Positions 54,831-63,384 are shown, numbered from the stretch's first letter. The stretch: 64,000 nucleotides of DNA from Cellulophaga omnivescoria (GCF_001999725.1 NZ_MDDP01000013.1:55117-119116); one strand, 5' to 3'. Program-made: numbers and translations. The notes: generated by a model not told the origin, from the letters alone.

Positions 54831-55829
54831 ATGGACTCATTAACGCAAATAGTATTAGGAGCAGCTGTAGGTGAAGCTGTTTTAGGAAAAAAAATAGGTA
54901 ATAAAGCTATGCTTTATGGCGCAATAGCAGGCACAATACCAGATTTAGACACTTTTGCATCTTTCTATACGGATACTGTTACGGGCTTAGAACTGCACCG
55001 TGGTTTTACACACTCTGTATTATTTTCTGTAGTATTTGCTCCAATTTTTGCGTGGTTAGTTACAAGGTATGAGAAGTATAAAGATTTTAGAGGTTGGTGT
55101 TGGCTTTTCTTTTTAGCTTTTGTAACGCATCCAATTTTAGATGCACATACAACTTGGGGAACGCAATTGTTTTGGCCGTTGGAAAACCGACTAGCATTTA
55201 AAACTATTTTTGTTATAGACCCATTGTATACAGTTCCTTTTTTGGTGTTTGTAATTCTAACAATGTTTCAGAAAAAAGAAAGCTTAAAGCGTAAAAAATA
55301 TAATAGATTAGGTTTAATAATAAGTAGCAGTTATTTGGTATTAACCTTTGCTTTAAAAGGTGCAGCGTATTATCAATTTAAAAAACAATTGAAGGAACAA
55401 AATATAGCGTACACACAAATTGAAACAAAACCCTCTCCTTTAAATACCATTTTATGGACCGCAAATGTAGAGACTGAAGATGCTTTTTACATAGGTAATT
55501 ATTCTTTTTTTGATACCAAATCTATTGTGTTTTCTAGGTATAATAAAAATCATTTTTTAATAAACGATTTAAAAGATAATCCAAAAATGCAACGGATGAT
55601 TGCCATAAGTAAAGGATGGTACACTATTAGTAGCAATAAGGATTTTTTATTTTATAACGATTTGCGTTTTGGTACGCTTGGTTTAGATTATAATAATCAG
55701 GACTTTGTGTTTAGCTATCAAATACATAAATATGGAGATGGTAGTATTTCTTTTGATGAAATTCCAAAAAATAGGAGTCAGGCTAAACAGCTACTTGCAA
55801 ATTTGTGGGAACGTATTAAAGGCAATTAA
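54831..55829 (+). CDS. Membrane-bound metal-dependent hydrolase (YdjM/DUF457 family)
   Basis: An integral membrane protein of 332 aa. The start at ATG 54831 (MDSLTQIVLGAAVGEAVLG) is chosen because the promoter element lies inside the longer reading; the family begins with exactly this MDxxTHxxxG-like block. Putative metal ligands: Asp in PDLDTFAS, His in LHRGFTHSVLF, and the downstream ILDAHTTWG. Four to five transmembrane helices follow. The C-terminal 130 residues form a soluble part. It is divergent from the sulfur-transporter operon, across the operator, but its own promoter is 95 bp away from that site. Function unknown. Confidence 0.88.
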   Translation: MDSLTQIVLGAAVGEAVLGKKIGNKAMLYGAIAGTIPDLDTFASFYTDTVTGLELHRGFTHSVLFSVVFAPIFAWLVTRYEKYKDFRGWCWLFFLAFVTHPILDAHTTWGTQLFWPLENRLAFKTIFVIDPLYTVPFLVFVILTMFQKKESLKRKKYNRLGLIISSSYLVLTFALKGAAYYQFKKQLKEQNIAYTQIETKPSPLNTILWTANVETEDAFYIGNYSFFDTKSIVFSRYNKNHFLINDLKDNPKMQRMIAISKGWYTISSNKDFLFYNDLRFGTLGLDYNNQDFVFSYQIHKYGDGSISFDEIPKNRSQAKQLLANLWERIKGN

Positions 55830-55835
55830 ATAAGT

Positions 55836-55880
55836 AAAATGCTAAAGCAATATAAAAATAAAGCTTTAGCATTTTTTGTT
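55836..55880. terminator. Intrinsic terminator between hydrolase and MBL genes
   Basis: Perfect 13-bp stem AAAATGCTAAAGC / GCTTTAGCATTTT with a 14-nt loop, then a T-run; lies between convergent units. Confidence 0.9.
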
Positions 55881-57287
55881 TTATAAAGTAGATGGACAAA
55901 CGTAATTACTTACAGGTATTTTAGTTTCTTTTAATGCTACAAAACCACCATTTATATTAATTAAATTATGTATTCCTCTACTTTTTAGTATAGATGCAGC
56001 AATCATACTTCTATAGCCACTAGCACAGTGTATGTAAAAGTTAGTATTACTTGGGTACTTTTTTAAGTACTTATTAATAAAATCTAAAGGAGTATTTACT
56101 GCATTAATTACGTGCTCAGACAAAAATTCGCTTTCTTTTCTAACATCGTAAATTTTTGTAGAATCATTTACCTCGTTACTTAGCTTTTCTGCTGTTGTGC
56201 AGCTAACAGTATCATACTCTTTAGCAGCCTTTTTCCACGTGTTAAATCCGCCTTTTAAGTATCCAAGCGTATTATCAAAACCAACTCTAGATAATCTTAT
56301 CACTGTTTCTTCCTCTTTACCTTTAGGAGTAACTAAAATTATAGGTTGTTTAACATCTGCAATAAGAGCACCTACCCAAGGAGCAAAACTACCATCTAAG
56401 CCAATAAAAATAGACCTAGGAATATGTCCCTTTGCAAACTCATCTTGGTGTCTTACATCTAAAATTATAGCTCCAGTTTTGTTTGCTAAAGCTTCAACCA
56501 TATCTGGGTCTAATTCTATAGTGCCTCGTTGTATAATATCAGAAATATCGTCATACCCTTCTTTATTCATTTTTACGTTTAACGGAAAATATTCAGGAGG
56601 TGGTAATAAGCCATCAGTAACCTCTTTAATAAATTCTTCTTTAGTCATATTTTCACGTAAGGCATAATTTGTCTTTTTTTGGTTACCCAAAGTGTCTACC
56701 GTATCTTTACTTAAATTTTTTCCGCAAGCAGAGCCGGCTCCGTGTGCTGGATATACTAAAATAGAATCTGCTAAAGGCATAATTTTGTTTCGTAAACTGT
56801 CGTATAAAAAGCCTGCCAAGTCTTCTTCTGTAATTTCACCGGCTTTTTGTGCTAAATCTGGCCTACCAACGTCACCTAAAAATAGGGTGTCACCACTAAA
56901 AATAGCGTGGTCTTTACCATTTTCATCTTTTAAAAGGTATGTTGTACTTTCCATTGTATGTCCTGGTGTGTGCAAAGCTGTAATGGTAACATTACCAATT
57001 TTAAAAACTTCATTATCCTTTGCAATAATAGCATCAAAAGTGGGATCTGCTTTAGGTCCGTACACAATAGGAGCTCCAGTTTTTTGAGCTAATGTAACGT
57101 GTCCGCTAACAAAATCTGCGTGAAAATGAGTTTCAAAAATATATTTAATAGTAACGTTATTTTCTTCTGCTCTTGTAGTGTAAGGAGAGGTTTCTCTTAA
57201 CGGATCTATAATAGCAGCTTCTCCGTTGCTTTCTATGTAATAAGCACCTTGAGATAGGCAACCTGTGTATATTTGTTCTATAACCAT
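55881..57287 (-). CDS. MBL-fold persulfide dioxygenase-like protein with two rhodanese domains
   Basis: A 468-aa sulfur enzyme. The start at 57287 (MVIEQIYTGCLSQGAYY) is used since the promoter element is upstream of it. The MBL domain (1-235) has His54, His56, Asp58 in THFHADF, His110 in TPGH, Asp133 in SGDTLF and His182 in YPAHGAGS, as in ETHE1-like persulfide dioxygenases. Two rhodanese domains follow: the first (about 260-355) has TPKGKEEE where the catalytic Cys should be, so it is probably inactive; the second (about 370-460) has the active-site Cys421 in HCASGYRS. It likely oxidises glutathione- or protein-persulfide sulfur. Operator and promoter upstream. Confidence 0.93.
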   Translation of the reverse strand: MVIEQIYTGCLSQGAYYIESNGEAAIIDPLRETSPYTTRAEENNVTIKYIFETHFHADFVSGHVTLAQKTGAPIVYGPKADPTFDAIIAKDNEVFKIGNVTITALHTPGHTMESTTYLLKDENGKDHAIFSGDTLFLGDVGRPDLAQKAGEITEEDLAGFLYDSLRNKIMPLADSILVYPAHGAGSACGKNLSKDTVDTLGNQKKTNYALRENMTKEEFIKEVTDGLLPPPEYFPLNVKMNKEGYDDISDIIQRGTIELDPDMVEALANKTGAIILDVRHQDEFAKGHIPRSIFIGLDGSFAPWVGALIADVKQPIILVTPKGKEEETVIRLSRVGFDNTLGYLKGGFNTWKKAAKEYDTVSCTTAEKLSNEVNDSTKIYDVRKESEFLSEHVINAVNTPLDFINKYLKKYPSNTNFYIHCASGYRSMIAASILKSRGIHNLININGGFVALKETKIPVSNYVCPSTL

Positions 57288-57312
57288 AACATTGTAGTAT
57301 TTAATTTGGACT

Positions 57313-57340
57313 ACAAATTTATAAGTTATTGATTTGTACA
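57313..57340 (-). promoter_or_regulatory. Promoter of the MBL-rhodanese gene
   Basis: On the minus strand: TTG (57340-57338), 17-nt spacer, TAAATTTG (57320-57313), fitting the Bacteroidetes consensus. The predicted start of transcription is near 57308, about 20 nt before ATG 57287. The operator lies directly upstream. Confidence 0.65.
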
Positions 57341-57343
57341 ACA

Positions 57344-57357
57344 GTAACTTAAGTTAC
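57344..57357. promoter_or_regulatory. Crp/Fnr-type operator upstream of the MBL-rhodanese gene
   Basis: Perfect 14-bp palindrome GTAACTTAAGTTAC, immediately before the -33 TTG. Same half-sites and spacing as at 54704-54717. The centre is about -42 to -43 from the predicted start, as for class-II activation. The neighbouring Crp/Fnr gene ends 3 bp from it and is the obvious candidate regulator. Confidence 0.75.
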
Positions 57358-57359
57358 AT

Positions 57360-57995
57360 TTAACTTATGTTTATAATTTTTATGTAATTTCTGTGTAATT
57401 CTATTTTTTCTAACTTTTCTAACTTCTTTAGTAATCTAGAAATCACCACTCTAGAACTATGTAGATCATACGCAATTTCCTGATGCGTATTTTTAATAAT
57501 AGAGCTATTAGTTACCCTTACCTTTTCTTTTAAGTAATTTAGCAATCGTTCATCCATTTTTAAAAAAGCAACACTATCTACAGTAAGTAGCAACTCATTA
57601 ATACGGTTATGATAACTTTCAAAAACAAAGTCTCTCCAAGATTTGTATTTAGATGTCCAAATTTCCATTTTTTCTATAGGAACCATAATTAACTTAGCAT
57701 CTGTTTCTGCAATAGCTCTAATTTCACTCTTTTTTTGGCCCATACAGCAAGCCATTGTCATAGTACAAGTTTCTCCTTTTTCTAGGTAGTAGAGTAGTAG
57801 CTCATCTCCTTCAGTATCTTCTCTAAGTATTTTTATGGCACCAGATACAAGCAAGGGCATAGACTTTACGTAGTCGCCAATTTCTATAAGTTTAAAACCC
57901 TCTGGAACTTCTTTATAAGTAGCCACTTCAAGAATTTCTTGTAGTAATTGGTCTTCAAATAAAGTGCCGTAGCTATTTTTTAATTCTTCAATCAT
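57360..57995 (-). CDS. Crp/Fnr-family transcriptional regulator with cysteine cluster
   Basis: A 211-aa one-component regulator. The cyclic-nucleotide-like sensor domain spans about 1-125 and the winged-helix DNA-binding domain about 140-211, with HQEIAYDLHSSRVVISRLLKKLEK as the helix-turn-helix. Cys77, Cys83 and Cys84 in ETCTMTMACCMG sit in the sensor domain and could react with persulfide or sulfide, or bind a metal. The FNR-type four-Cys N-terminal cluster is absent. Its promoter element is 58004-58011 and the MBL gene lies downstream. It is the likely binder of the GTAAC-N4-GTTAC sites, by position and by the family's site architecture. Confidence 0.92.
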   Translation of the reverse strand: MIEELKNSYGTLFEDQLLQEILEVATYKEVPEGFKLIEIGDYVKSMPLLVSGAIKILREDTEGDELLLYYLEKGETCTMTMACCMGQKKSEIRAIAETDAKLIMVPIEKMEIWTSKYKSWRDFVFESYHNRINELLLTVDSVAFLKMDERLLNYLKEKVRVTNSSIIKNTHQEIAYDLHSSRVVISRLLKKLEKLEKIELHRNYIKIINIS

Positions 57996-58003
57996 AGTAG
58001 CAT

Positions 58004-58011
58004 CAAAATTA
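58004..58011 (-). promoter_or_regulatory. -7 element of the Crp/Fnr gene
   Basis: Minus-strand TAATTTTG, matching TAnnTTTG, ending 8 bp before the ATG at 57995. No GTAAC-N4-GTTAC site precedes it, so autoregulation through that site is not indicated. Confidence 0.55.
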
Positions 58012-58095
58012 AATAATAGTTTAAAATATTGATGTTAAAACTGTTAAAGTTTATCCTTTTTAATTTATGGTTGATGTTAATTTTCTCTTATTAAG

Positions 58096-58120
58096 TTTAT
58101 TTAGAATTAATAAAAATAAA
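58096..58120. promoter_or_regulatory. AT-rich inverted repeat upstream of the siderophore receptor
   Basis: TTTATTT and AAATAAA arms with an 11-nt spacer directly before the -33 region of the receptor promoter. An iron-responsive (Fur) operator would be expected around here, but an all-AT repeat is weak evidence. Confidence 0.25.
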
Positions 58121-58122
58121 TC

Positions 58123-58153
58123 TTGTTTTGTAACTATTCCTGTTTTAAGTTTG
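58123..58153 (+). promoter_or_regulatory. Promoter of the siderophore-receptor operon
   Basis: TTG (58123-58125), 20-nt spacer, TAAGTTTG (58146-58153), matching the Bacteroidetes consensus. Transcript start near 58158, 34 nt before the ATG. Confidence 0.6.
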
Positions 58154-58191
58154 CATCAATAAATTATTTTAAATCAATCTAAATAAGAATA

Positions 58192-60615
58192 ATGAAAAAT
58201 TTAATGACCTTAGTAATGTTATTAGCAATAGTGGTTACAGCTACAGCCCAAAACACTACGTTAAAAGGTAAAGTAACAGATGTGAATAATACACCATTAA
58301 TGGGTGTAAATGTAGCCTTGCAAGGAACAAATTTAGGGGCGCAAACTAATTTTGATGGAGCCTTTAGTATAGCTAATTTAGAAACCGGAACTTACAAGGT
58401 TCTTGTGTCTTATTTAGGATATAAAACAAAAGAGCTAGAGGTAACAATAGCTATAAATGAAGAAAATACATTAGGAACTATACAGCTTTATGAAGGAAAT
58501 GAAATTTTAAAAGAAGTAGTTGTTAGTGGTGAACGAAGAAATAAATTCTCTAGAAAAGAAACTGCCTACGTTGCTAAATTACCTTTAAAAGATTTAGAAA
58601 ATACTCAGGTTTACAGCACAATAACATCAGACTTATTAGTGTCTCAAATAACTACAAAATTTGATGATGCTTTAAAAAATGCCGTAGGTGTAGACAAGTT
58701 ATGGAGCTCTACTGGTCGTGGTGGTGACGGATCTGGATATTACAGTATTAGAGGCTTTAGCGTGCAACCACAATTGGTAAATGGTATGCCTGGTTTAACC
58801 AATGGTACCATAAATGCAGCAAACATAGAGCGTATAGAGGTCATAAAAGGACCATCTGCTACTTTATTTGGTAGTTCTGTAACATCTTACGGAGGTTTAA
58901 TAAATACAGTTACTAAAAAGCCATACAAAGGTTATGGAGGAGAAGTGTCTGTAACAGCAGGTTCTTACGGTTTATCTGTACTTTCGGCAGACTACAATAC
59001 AGCTTTAGATAAAAATAATGACATCTATTTTAGGTTAAATACAGCTTACCACACAGAAGATAGTTTTCAGGATGCAGGTTTTAAAAAGTCGTTTTTTGTA
59101 GCACCATCTTTATCATACCGTGTAAATAATAAATTATCATTTTCATTGTATGCAGAAATTACAGAAGCAGAACAAACAAATGCCACTTCGTTATTTTTAA
59201 ACAGAGCAGCACCATCTGCATCTGCAAGTGTAGAAGAAATGGGGTACAATTCTAAATTGTCATACACTTCTAACGATTTGTCTATAGAAAATCCAACATC
59301 TAACTACCGTGTAGAAATGGATTATAAATTGTCTGACACTTGGCAGTCACAAACTATTTTGTCTAAAAGTAATACCTCATCAAACGGATATTACTCTTAT
59401 TTATACGAGTACGGAACTTTAGAACCTAATACATTTTCTAGAATGATAAATAAAGAAAATGGAAAAACAAATACTACAGACATACAACAAAACTTTATAG
59501 GAGACTTTAAACTAGGAACATTACGTAACAGAGTTGTTGCAGGTTTAGATTATTACCAAGCAACAAACATAGACCAAAGTTCTGGTTTTGCTTTTTACGG
59601 TAACGTATTACCAAACGGAGATACAAACGGTGATAACCCTTTTACACCAGAAGTAGAAACGGATGCTTACCCATTAACAGAAGCAGGAGTATTGTCTGTT
59701 TTGGCATCACAAACAGCAAACAATATAAAATCTAAAACAAGTACTTACAGTGCTTATGTGTCTGATGTATTAAATATTACACCAGCATTATCTGCAATGG
59801 CAAGTTTACGTGTAGATAGGTTTGATAATGAAGGTGATGTAACTACAGATGCAGATGATTACGAACAAACAGCTTTTTCTCCTAAGTTTGGTGTGTTGTA
59901 CCAACCAATATTAGATAAATTATCGGTTTTTGCCAATTACCAAAACGGATTTACAAATATAGCACCTAGCTTAGTGGGTGATCCTGCAGATGGCCCACAA
60001 ACGCTAAAATCTTTTGATCCAGAACAAGCAAACCAAGTAGAGTTTGGTATTAAGACAAACTTATTTAATGGTAAATTAAATGCAACAGTAAGTTATTATG
60101 ATATTACAGTATCTAATAAAGTAATGACAGATCCAACATCTGCTTTTAATAAAATTCAAGACGGAGAAGTAGAAAGTAAAGGTATAGAGATAGAAATTAA
60201 TGCAAATCCTATTAACGGATTAAATATAAAGGCTGGTTTTAGTAATAATGATAGTGAAATTACAAAAACAGATAATGCAATATTAGCAGGTACAAGACCT
60301 TTAGAGTCAGGAGCAGAAACTTTATATAACCTTTGGGCTAACTATGAGTTTCAGGTGGGAAGTTTAGAAGGTTTTGGACTAGGTTTTGGTTTAAACGGAG
60401 CTAGTGAAAGTTCTATTATTAATTATGGCCCAGGAGGTACTTTTGATTTGCCTAGCTATACAATTTATAACTCTTCTGTTTTTTACCAAGCAGATAAGTA
60501 TAGAATAGGACTAAAACTTAATAATATGTTTAATGAAACATATTACAAAGGATGGACAACCATTACACCACAACAACCAAGAGCATTATTAGCAAACTTT
60601 ACATATAAGTTTTAA
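58192..60615 (+). CDS. TonB-dependent siderophore receptor
   Basis: Outer-membrane ferric-siderophore transporter of 807 aa. Order: signal peptide (1-19, ending TATAQ), a CarboxypepD_reg-like domain (about 22-105), plug domain (about 140-250) with RGGDGSGYYSIRGFSVQPQL and ERIEVIKGPSATLFGSS, then a 22-strand barrel ending with F. The plug signature resembles the FhuE/FpvA class. It is followed by three membrane genes, two small plus a PepSY protein, the usual ferric-siderophore uptake/reduction set. A 15-bp hairpin after its stop separates it from them. Specific siderophore unknown. Confidence 0.94.
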   Translation: MKNLMTLVMLLAIVVTATAQNTTLKGKVTDVNNTPLMGVNVALQGTNLGAQTNFDGAFSIANLETGTYKVLVSYLGYKTKELEVTIAINEENTLGTIQLYEGNEILKEVVVSGERRNKFSRKETAYVAKLPLKDLENTQVYSTITSDLLVSQITTKFDDALKNAVGVDKLWSSTGRGGDGSGYYSIRGFSVQPQLVNGMPGLTNGTINAANIERIEVIKGPSATLFGSSVTSYGGLINTVTKKPYKGYGGEVSVTAGSYGLSVLSADYNTALDKNNDIYFRLNTAYHTEDSFQDAGFKKSFFVAPSLSYRVNNKLSFSLYAEITEAEQTNATSLFLNRAAPSASASVEEMGYNSKLSYTSNDLSIENPTSNYRVEMDYKLSDTWQSQTILSKSNTSSNGYYSYLYEYGTLEPNTFSRMINKENGKTNTTDIQQNFIGDFKLGTLRNRVVAGLDYYQATNIDQSSGFAFYGNVLPNGDTNGDNPFTPEVETDAYPLTEAGVLSVLASQTANNIKSKTSTYSAYVSDVLNITPALSAMASLRVDRFDNEGDVTTDADDYEQTAFSPKFGVLYQPILDKLSVFANYQNGFTNIAPSLVGDPADGPQTLKSFDPEQANQVEFGIKTNLFNGKLNATVSYYDITVSNKVMTDPTSAFNKIQDGEVESKGIEIEINANPINGLNIKAGFSNNDSEITKTDNAILAGTRPLESGAETLYNLWANYEFQVGSLEGFGLGFGLNGASESSIINYGPGGTFDLPSYTIYNSSVFYQADKYRIGLKLNNMFNETYYKGWTTITPQQPRALLANFTYKF

Positions 60616-60642
60616 AAATAGTTTAAGTTGGATTTTTGCAGT

Positions 60643-60679
60643 AACATCTTAGTCTGGCATTGTACCAGGCTAGGATGTT
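60643..60679 (+). other. 15-bp hairpin between receptor and downstream membrane genes
   Basis: AACATCTTAGTCTGG (60643-60657) pairs with CCAGGCTAGGATGTT (60665-60679) over 15 bp with two G-U pairs and a 7-nt loop. No T-run follows, so it is not a standard terminator; more likely an mRNA-stabilising or partial-attenuation element that lets the receptor be made in excess. Confidence 0.5.
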
Positions 60680-60700
60680 TACATTAAAAAGAAATAAAAA

Positions 60701-61027
60701 ATGAGCGTATTAATTTTAGTTACCACCATTGCTTGTTTGTTGCATTATAGCACTTCTAAACGTGCTGTAATTACTAACGACACCAAACTTTTATATTGGC
60801 TACATAAAAGAAATATACTTGCTAAAATAAGCGCTTTGGTAGTTTTTGTTATAAGTTTTATACTCGCAATTTATACCTTGGGTTTTGGGGCAGGAATACT
60901 AACTTTTTTGCTTTTAGTTATGTTATTATGGAGTTTAATAGTATTGCTAACTCCCTTAAAAATTATAGATTATAAACTAGTGCTAGTAATATTTGTACTG
61001 GCTATTTTTTTAGAACAAACATTATAA
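60701..61027 (+). CDS. Small membrane protein of siderophore locus (DUF3325-like)
   Basis: A 108-aa inner-membrane protein with three helices (about residues 2-17, 41-63, 66-105) and a short polar loop HYSTSKRAVITNDTKLLYW. In position and topology it corresponds to the DUF3325-type small proteins that lie next to TonB siderophore receptors in other bacteria, but I do not see enough sequence signature to be certain. The stop is 3 bp before the next gene, so both and the PepSY gene are one unit. Function unknown. Confidence 0.75.
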   Translation: MSVLILVTTIACLLHYSTSKRAVITNDTKLLYWLHKRNILAKISALVVFVISFILAIYTLGFGAGILTFLLLVMLLWSLIVLLTPLKIIDYKLVLVIFVLAIFLEQTL

Positions 61028-61030
61028 ATT

Positions 61031-61333
61031 ATGCCAGCAAATTCTAAATATTTAACTACTAGTTCTTGGCAGCAATTTGCAAAAATATCTGCAGGTATTG
61101 TTGGTGGTTATATTGTAACATCATTAGTACATATAGCATTAGCATTATGGTTACCAAACCCTAAAATAGTATTGGCAACATCTATATATACCATATTTAT
61201 AGTTTGGGGAGCATTAATGGTTGTTCCTTTTTTATTTAAAAACGGATGGTTGGTTTGGTTACTGTATTTAGGGCTAAGTCTACTGTTAGCTATTGCAATT
61301 TATTTTGGAAAACTTAATTCACCTTTAGTATAA
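61031..61333 (+). CDS. Small membrane protein of siderophore locus (DUF3649-like)
   Basis: A 100-aa inner-membrane protein with three hydrophobic helices (about 15-38, 42-65, 70-92). The segment KISAGIVGGYIVTSLVHIALALWLP and WGALMVVPFLFKNGWLVWLLY match the general look of DUF3649-type iron-transport-associated proteins. Its stop overlaps the first base of the PepSY gene start, so translation is coupled. It probably helps the PepSY protein in the membrane. Not assigned with certainty. Confidence 0.75.
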   Translation: MPANSKYLTTSSWQQFAKISAGIVGGYIVTSLVHIALALWLPNPKIVLATSIYTIFIVWGALMVVPFLFKNGWLVWLLYLGLSLLLAIAIYFGKLNSPLV

Positions 61334-63384
61334 TGAGCAAACGTAATTACAATGTTTTTTTTCATACACATACCGTTAGTGGTATTGTAATTAGTGTAGC
61401 TTTATACATTATATTTTTTGCAGGAGCCTTTGCGCTTATTAAGGATGAAATTACTGCTTGGGAAAAAGGAAATACAGCAGAAATTTTAACTCCGGAAGAC
61501 ATAGATTTTAATAGGCTTATTAAAAGCATAGAAGCAGAAGGCCATACACTTTATGGTAGAGACATACGTATAATACCACCAGATGCAAAAAAGGATATTT
61601 ATGTACAATTAACAGACTCCAAAGATACTACAGTAGTAAATATACCAGAAAAACCAACTTACTTTTATGCAGATCAAGAAACGTATAAAATAAGTGAGTA
61701 TTATGCATTTTATAGTTTGGGAGAGCTATTGTACAGGTTACATTTTTTTCATCAACTACCAACTATAGGTATTTACATAGCAGGTTTTGTAGCATTCTTT
61801 TTCTTGTTTGCAATTGTAACAGGTGTAATTGTTCATTGGAAAAAAATGGTGTCTAATTTTTATGTATTTAGACCTAAAGCTAAGCTAAAAACTGTTTGGA
61901 CAGATGCGCACACAGCATTGGGTGTAATAGGTTTGCCTTTTCAGTTTGTATACGCAGTTACAAGTTGCTTTTTATGTATGTCTGTTTTTGTGTTGTTACC
62001 AGCTAATTATGTGTATAACAATAACCAAGATAAGCTTTTAGAGGACATACGTCCAATGATGAAAACTTATCCTTTAGAAGAAAAGTTAGATACTATTTTA
62101 GACGTAAACTCTTTTATGGCTAAGGCCGATAAAAAATGGGAAAATTTTGCAGCACAGCAAATATATATTAAGAACTACGGAGCAACTAATATGATGTTTC
62201 AGGTTGATGGTTTATTAGGCTCTAAAGAAAAGTTTTTAGGCAACGGAAGAGTTGTTTATAAAATGGCTACTAATACTATTGAATCTGAGAAAAACCCATA
62301 TAAAAATAGCTATGTAGAAGATGTAGAGCTTACCATACGTAAATTACACTTTGGAGATTTTGGAGGTATGTACTTAAAGGTAATATACTTTATACTAGCC
62401 TTAATAACCTGTTTTGTAATTATATCTGGAGTACTTATTTGGTTAGAGGCACGTAACAAAAAAAATATATCTGCAGCAAGGCAATTGTACAATAGGCGAG
62501 TAGGGCACGTGTATTTGGCCATATGTTTAAGTATGTTTCCTATAACAGCGTTATCTTTTATAGCATCTAAACTACTACCAAGAGATTTAGATGCAAGTAG
62601 GCAAACCATTTTGTATCTCATATTTTTTGTAGGCTGGTTGCTATTAACCATTTACTTTAAAAGTAAAAGAGACAATTACATTACCAACAAATACAGCTTG
62701 TTATGGGGCAGTATTTTAGGGTTTTTAATACCAATAGTTAATGGTTTGGTATCTGGTAACTGGTTTTGGAAAACATTTGCAAATAACCAATTAGATGTTT
62801 TTACAATAGATGCCTTTTGGTTGGTATTAGCATCAGTTGCGTTGGCTATATATTTTAAAATAGAACGCAAAGTACCAAAGGTTAGTCACGCTAAACTAGT
62901 AGCAGAATACCAGAAAACAGTTTTAGACCAAAGAAAAGAACAAGAAAACCAACAAGAAGTAGAAAAAGATCAATCTAAGAAAATAAAATTTATGAGAACA
63001 AAAATTTCAATATACTGGTTACTAATTGTAGTAGGCTTTATACTGCACCACGTTTACGGTTTATTTGGTGTGTATTATAATGAGAGTTTAATGATAGAAG
63101 GTGCAACAGGAGATGTACCCGTAGAACACCATTTGTACCGTATATTTTTTGAAGGTATAGCAATGCTTTTTTGTATAGCAACTTTAGAAATATCTAAACA
63201 GTGGTTTAGACTATCCTCTATAATTTGGGCAATTTTATTAGGTATTTTTAATATATACCACTTTATAACAGCTATAGCTTATGAGGCTTCTAACATATCA
63301 GAAATACTAATACTAGCATTAATGGGCGTTGTAAGTGTATTATTAGTAAAGACACTTTTACAATGGCGAAAAGAAATAGCCTAA
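61333..63384 (+). CDS. PepSY-associated membrane protein (siderophore-iron reductase type)
   Basis: A 683-aa inner-membrane protein of the PepSY_TM family. About eight helices are visible: an N-terminal one with HTVSGIVISVALYIIFFAGAFALI, several central (IAGFVAFFFLFAIVTGVIVHW, YLKVIYFILALITCFVIISGVLIWLE), and a C-terminal set (about 455-680). Paired histidines HTHTVSG, HFFHQLP, HWK, DAHTALG in or next to helices may bind heme for electron transfer, as in related iron reductases. It closes the receptor operon; the expected role is release of iron from the siderophore by reduction at the inner membrane. A hairpin terminator follows. Confidence 0.88.
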   Translation: MSKRNYNVFFHTHTVSGIVISVALYIIFFAGAFALIKDEITAWEKGNTAEILTPEDIDFNRLIKSIEAEGHTLYGRDIRIIPPDAKKDIYVQLTDSKDTTVVNIPEKPTYFYADQETYKISEYYAFYSLGELLYRLHFFHQLPTIGIYIAGFVAFFFLFAIVTGVIVHWKKMVSNFYVFRPKAKLKTVWTDAHTALGVIGLPFQFVYAVTSCFLCMSVFVLLPANYVYNNNQDKLLEDIRPMMKTYPLEEKLDTILDVNSFMAKADKKWENFAAQQIYIKNYGATNMMFQVDGLLGSKEKFLGNGRVVYKMATNTIESEKNPYKNSYVEDVELTIRKLHFGDFGGMYLKVIYFILALITCFVIISGVLIWLEARNKKNISAARQLYNRRVGHVYLAICLSMFPITALSFIASKLLPRDLDASRQTILYLIFFVGWLLLTIYFKSKRDNYITNKYSLLWGSILGFLIPIVNGLVSGNWFWKTFANNQLDVFTIDAFWLVLASVALAIYFKIERKVPKVSHAKLVAEYQKTVLDQRKEQENQQEVEKDQSKKIKFMRTKISIYWLLIVVGFILHHVYGLFGVYYNESLMIEGATGDVPVEHHLYRIFFEGIAMLFCIATLEISKQWFRLSSIIWAILLGIFNIYHFITAIAYEASNISEILILALMGVVSVLLVKTLLQWRKEIA

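Noticed and set aside
56197..57087. Two ORFs of 156 and 131 residues opposite the MBL-rhodanese gene
   Set aside because: Antisense shadows of a clearly conserved protein.
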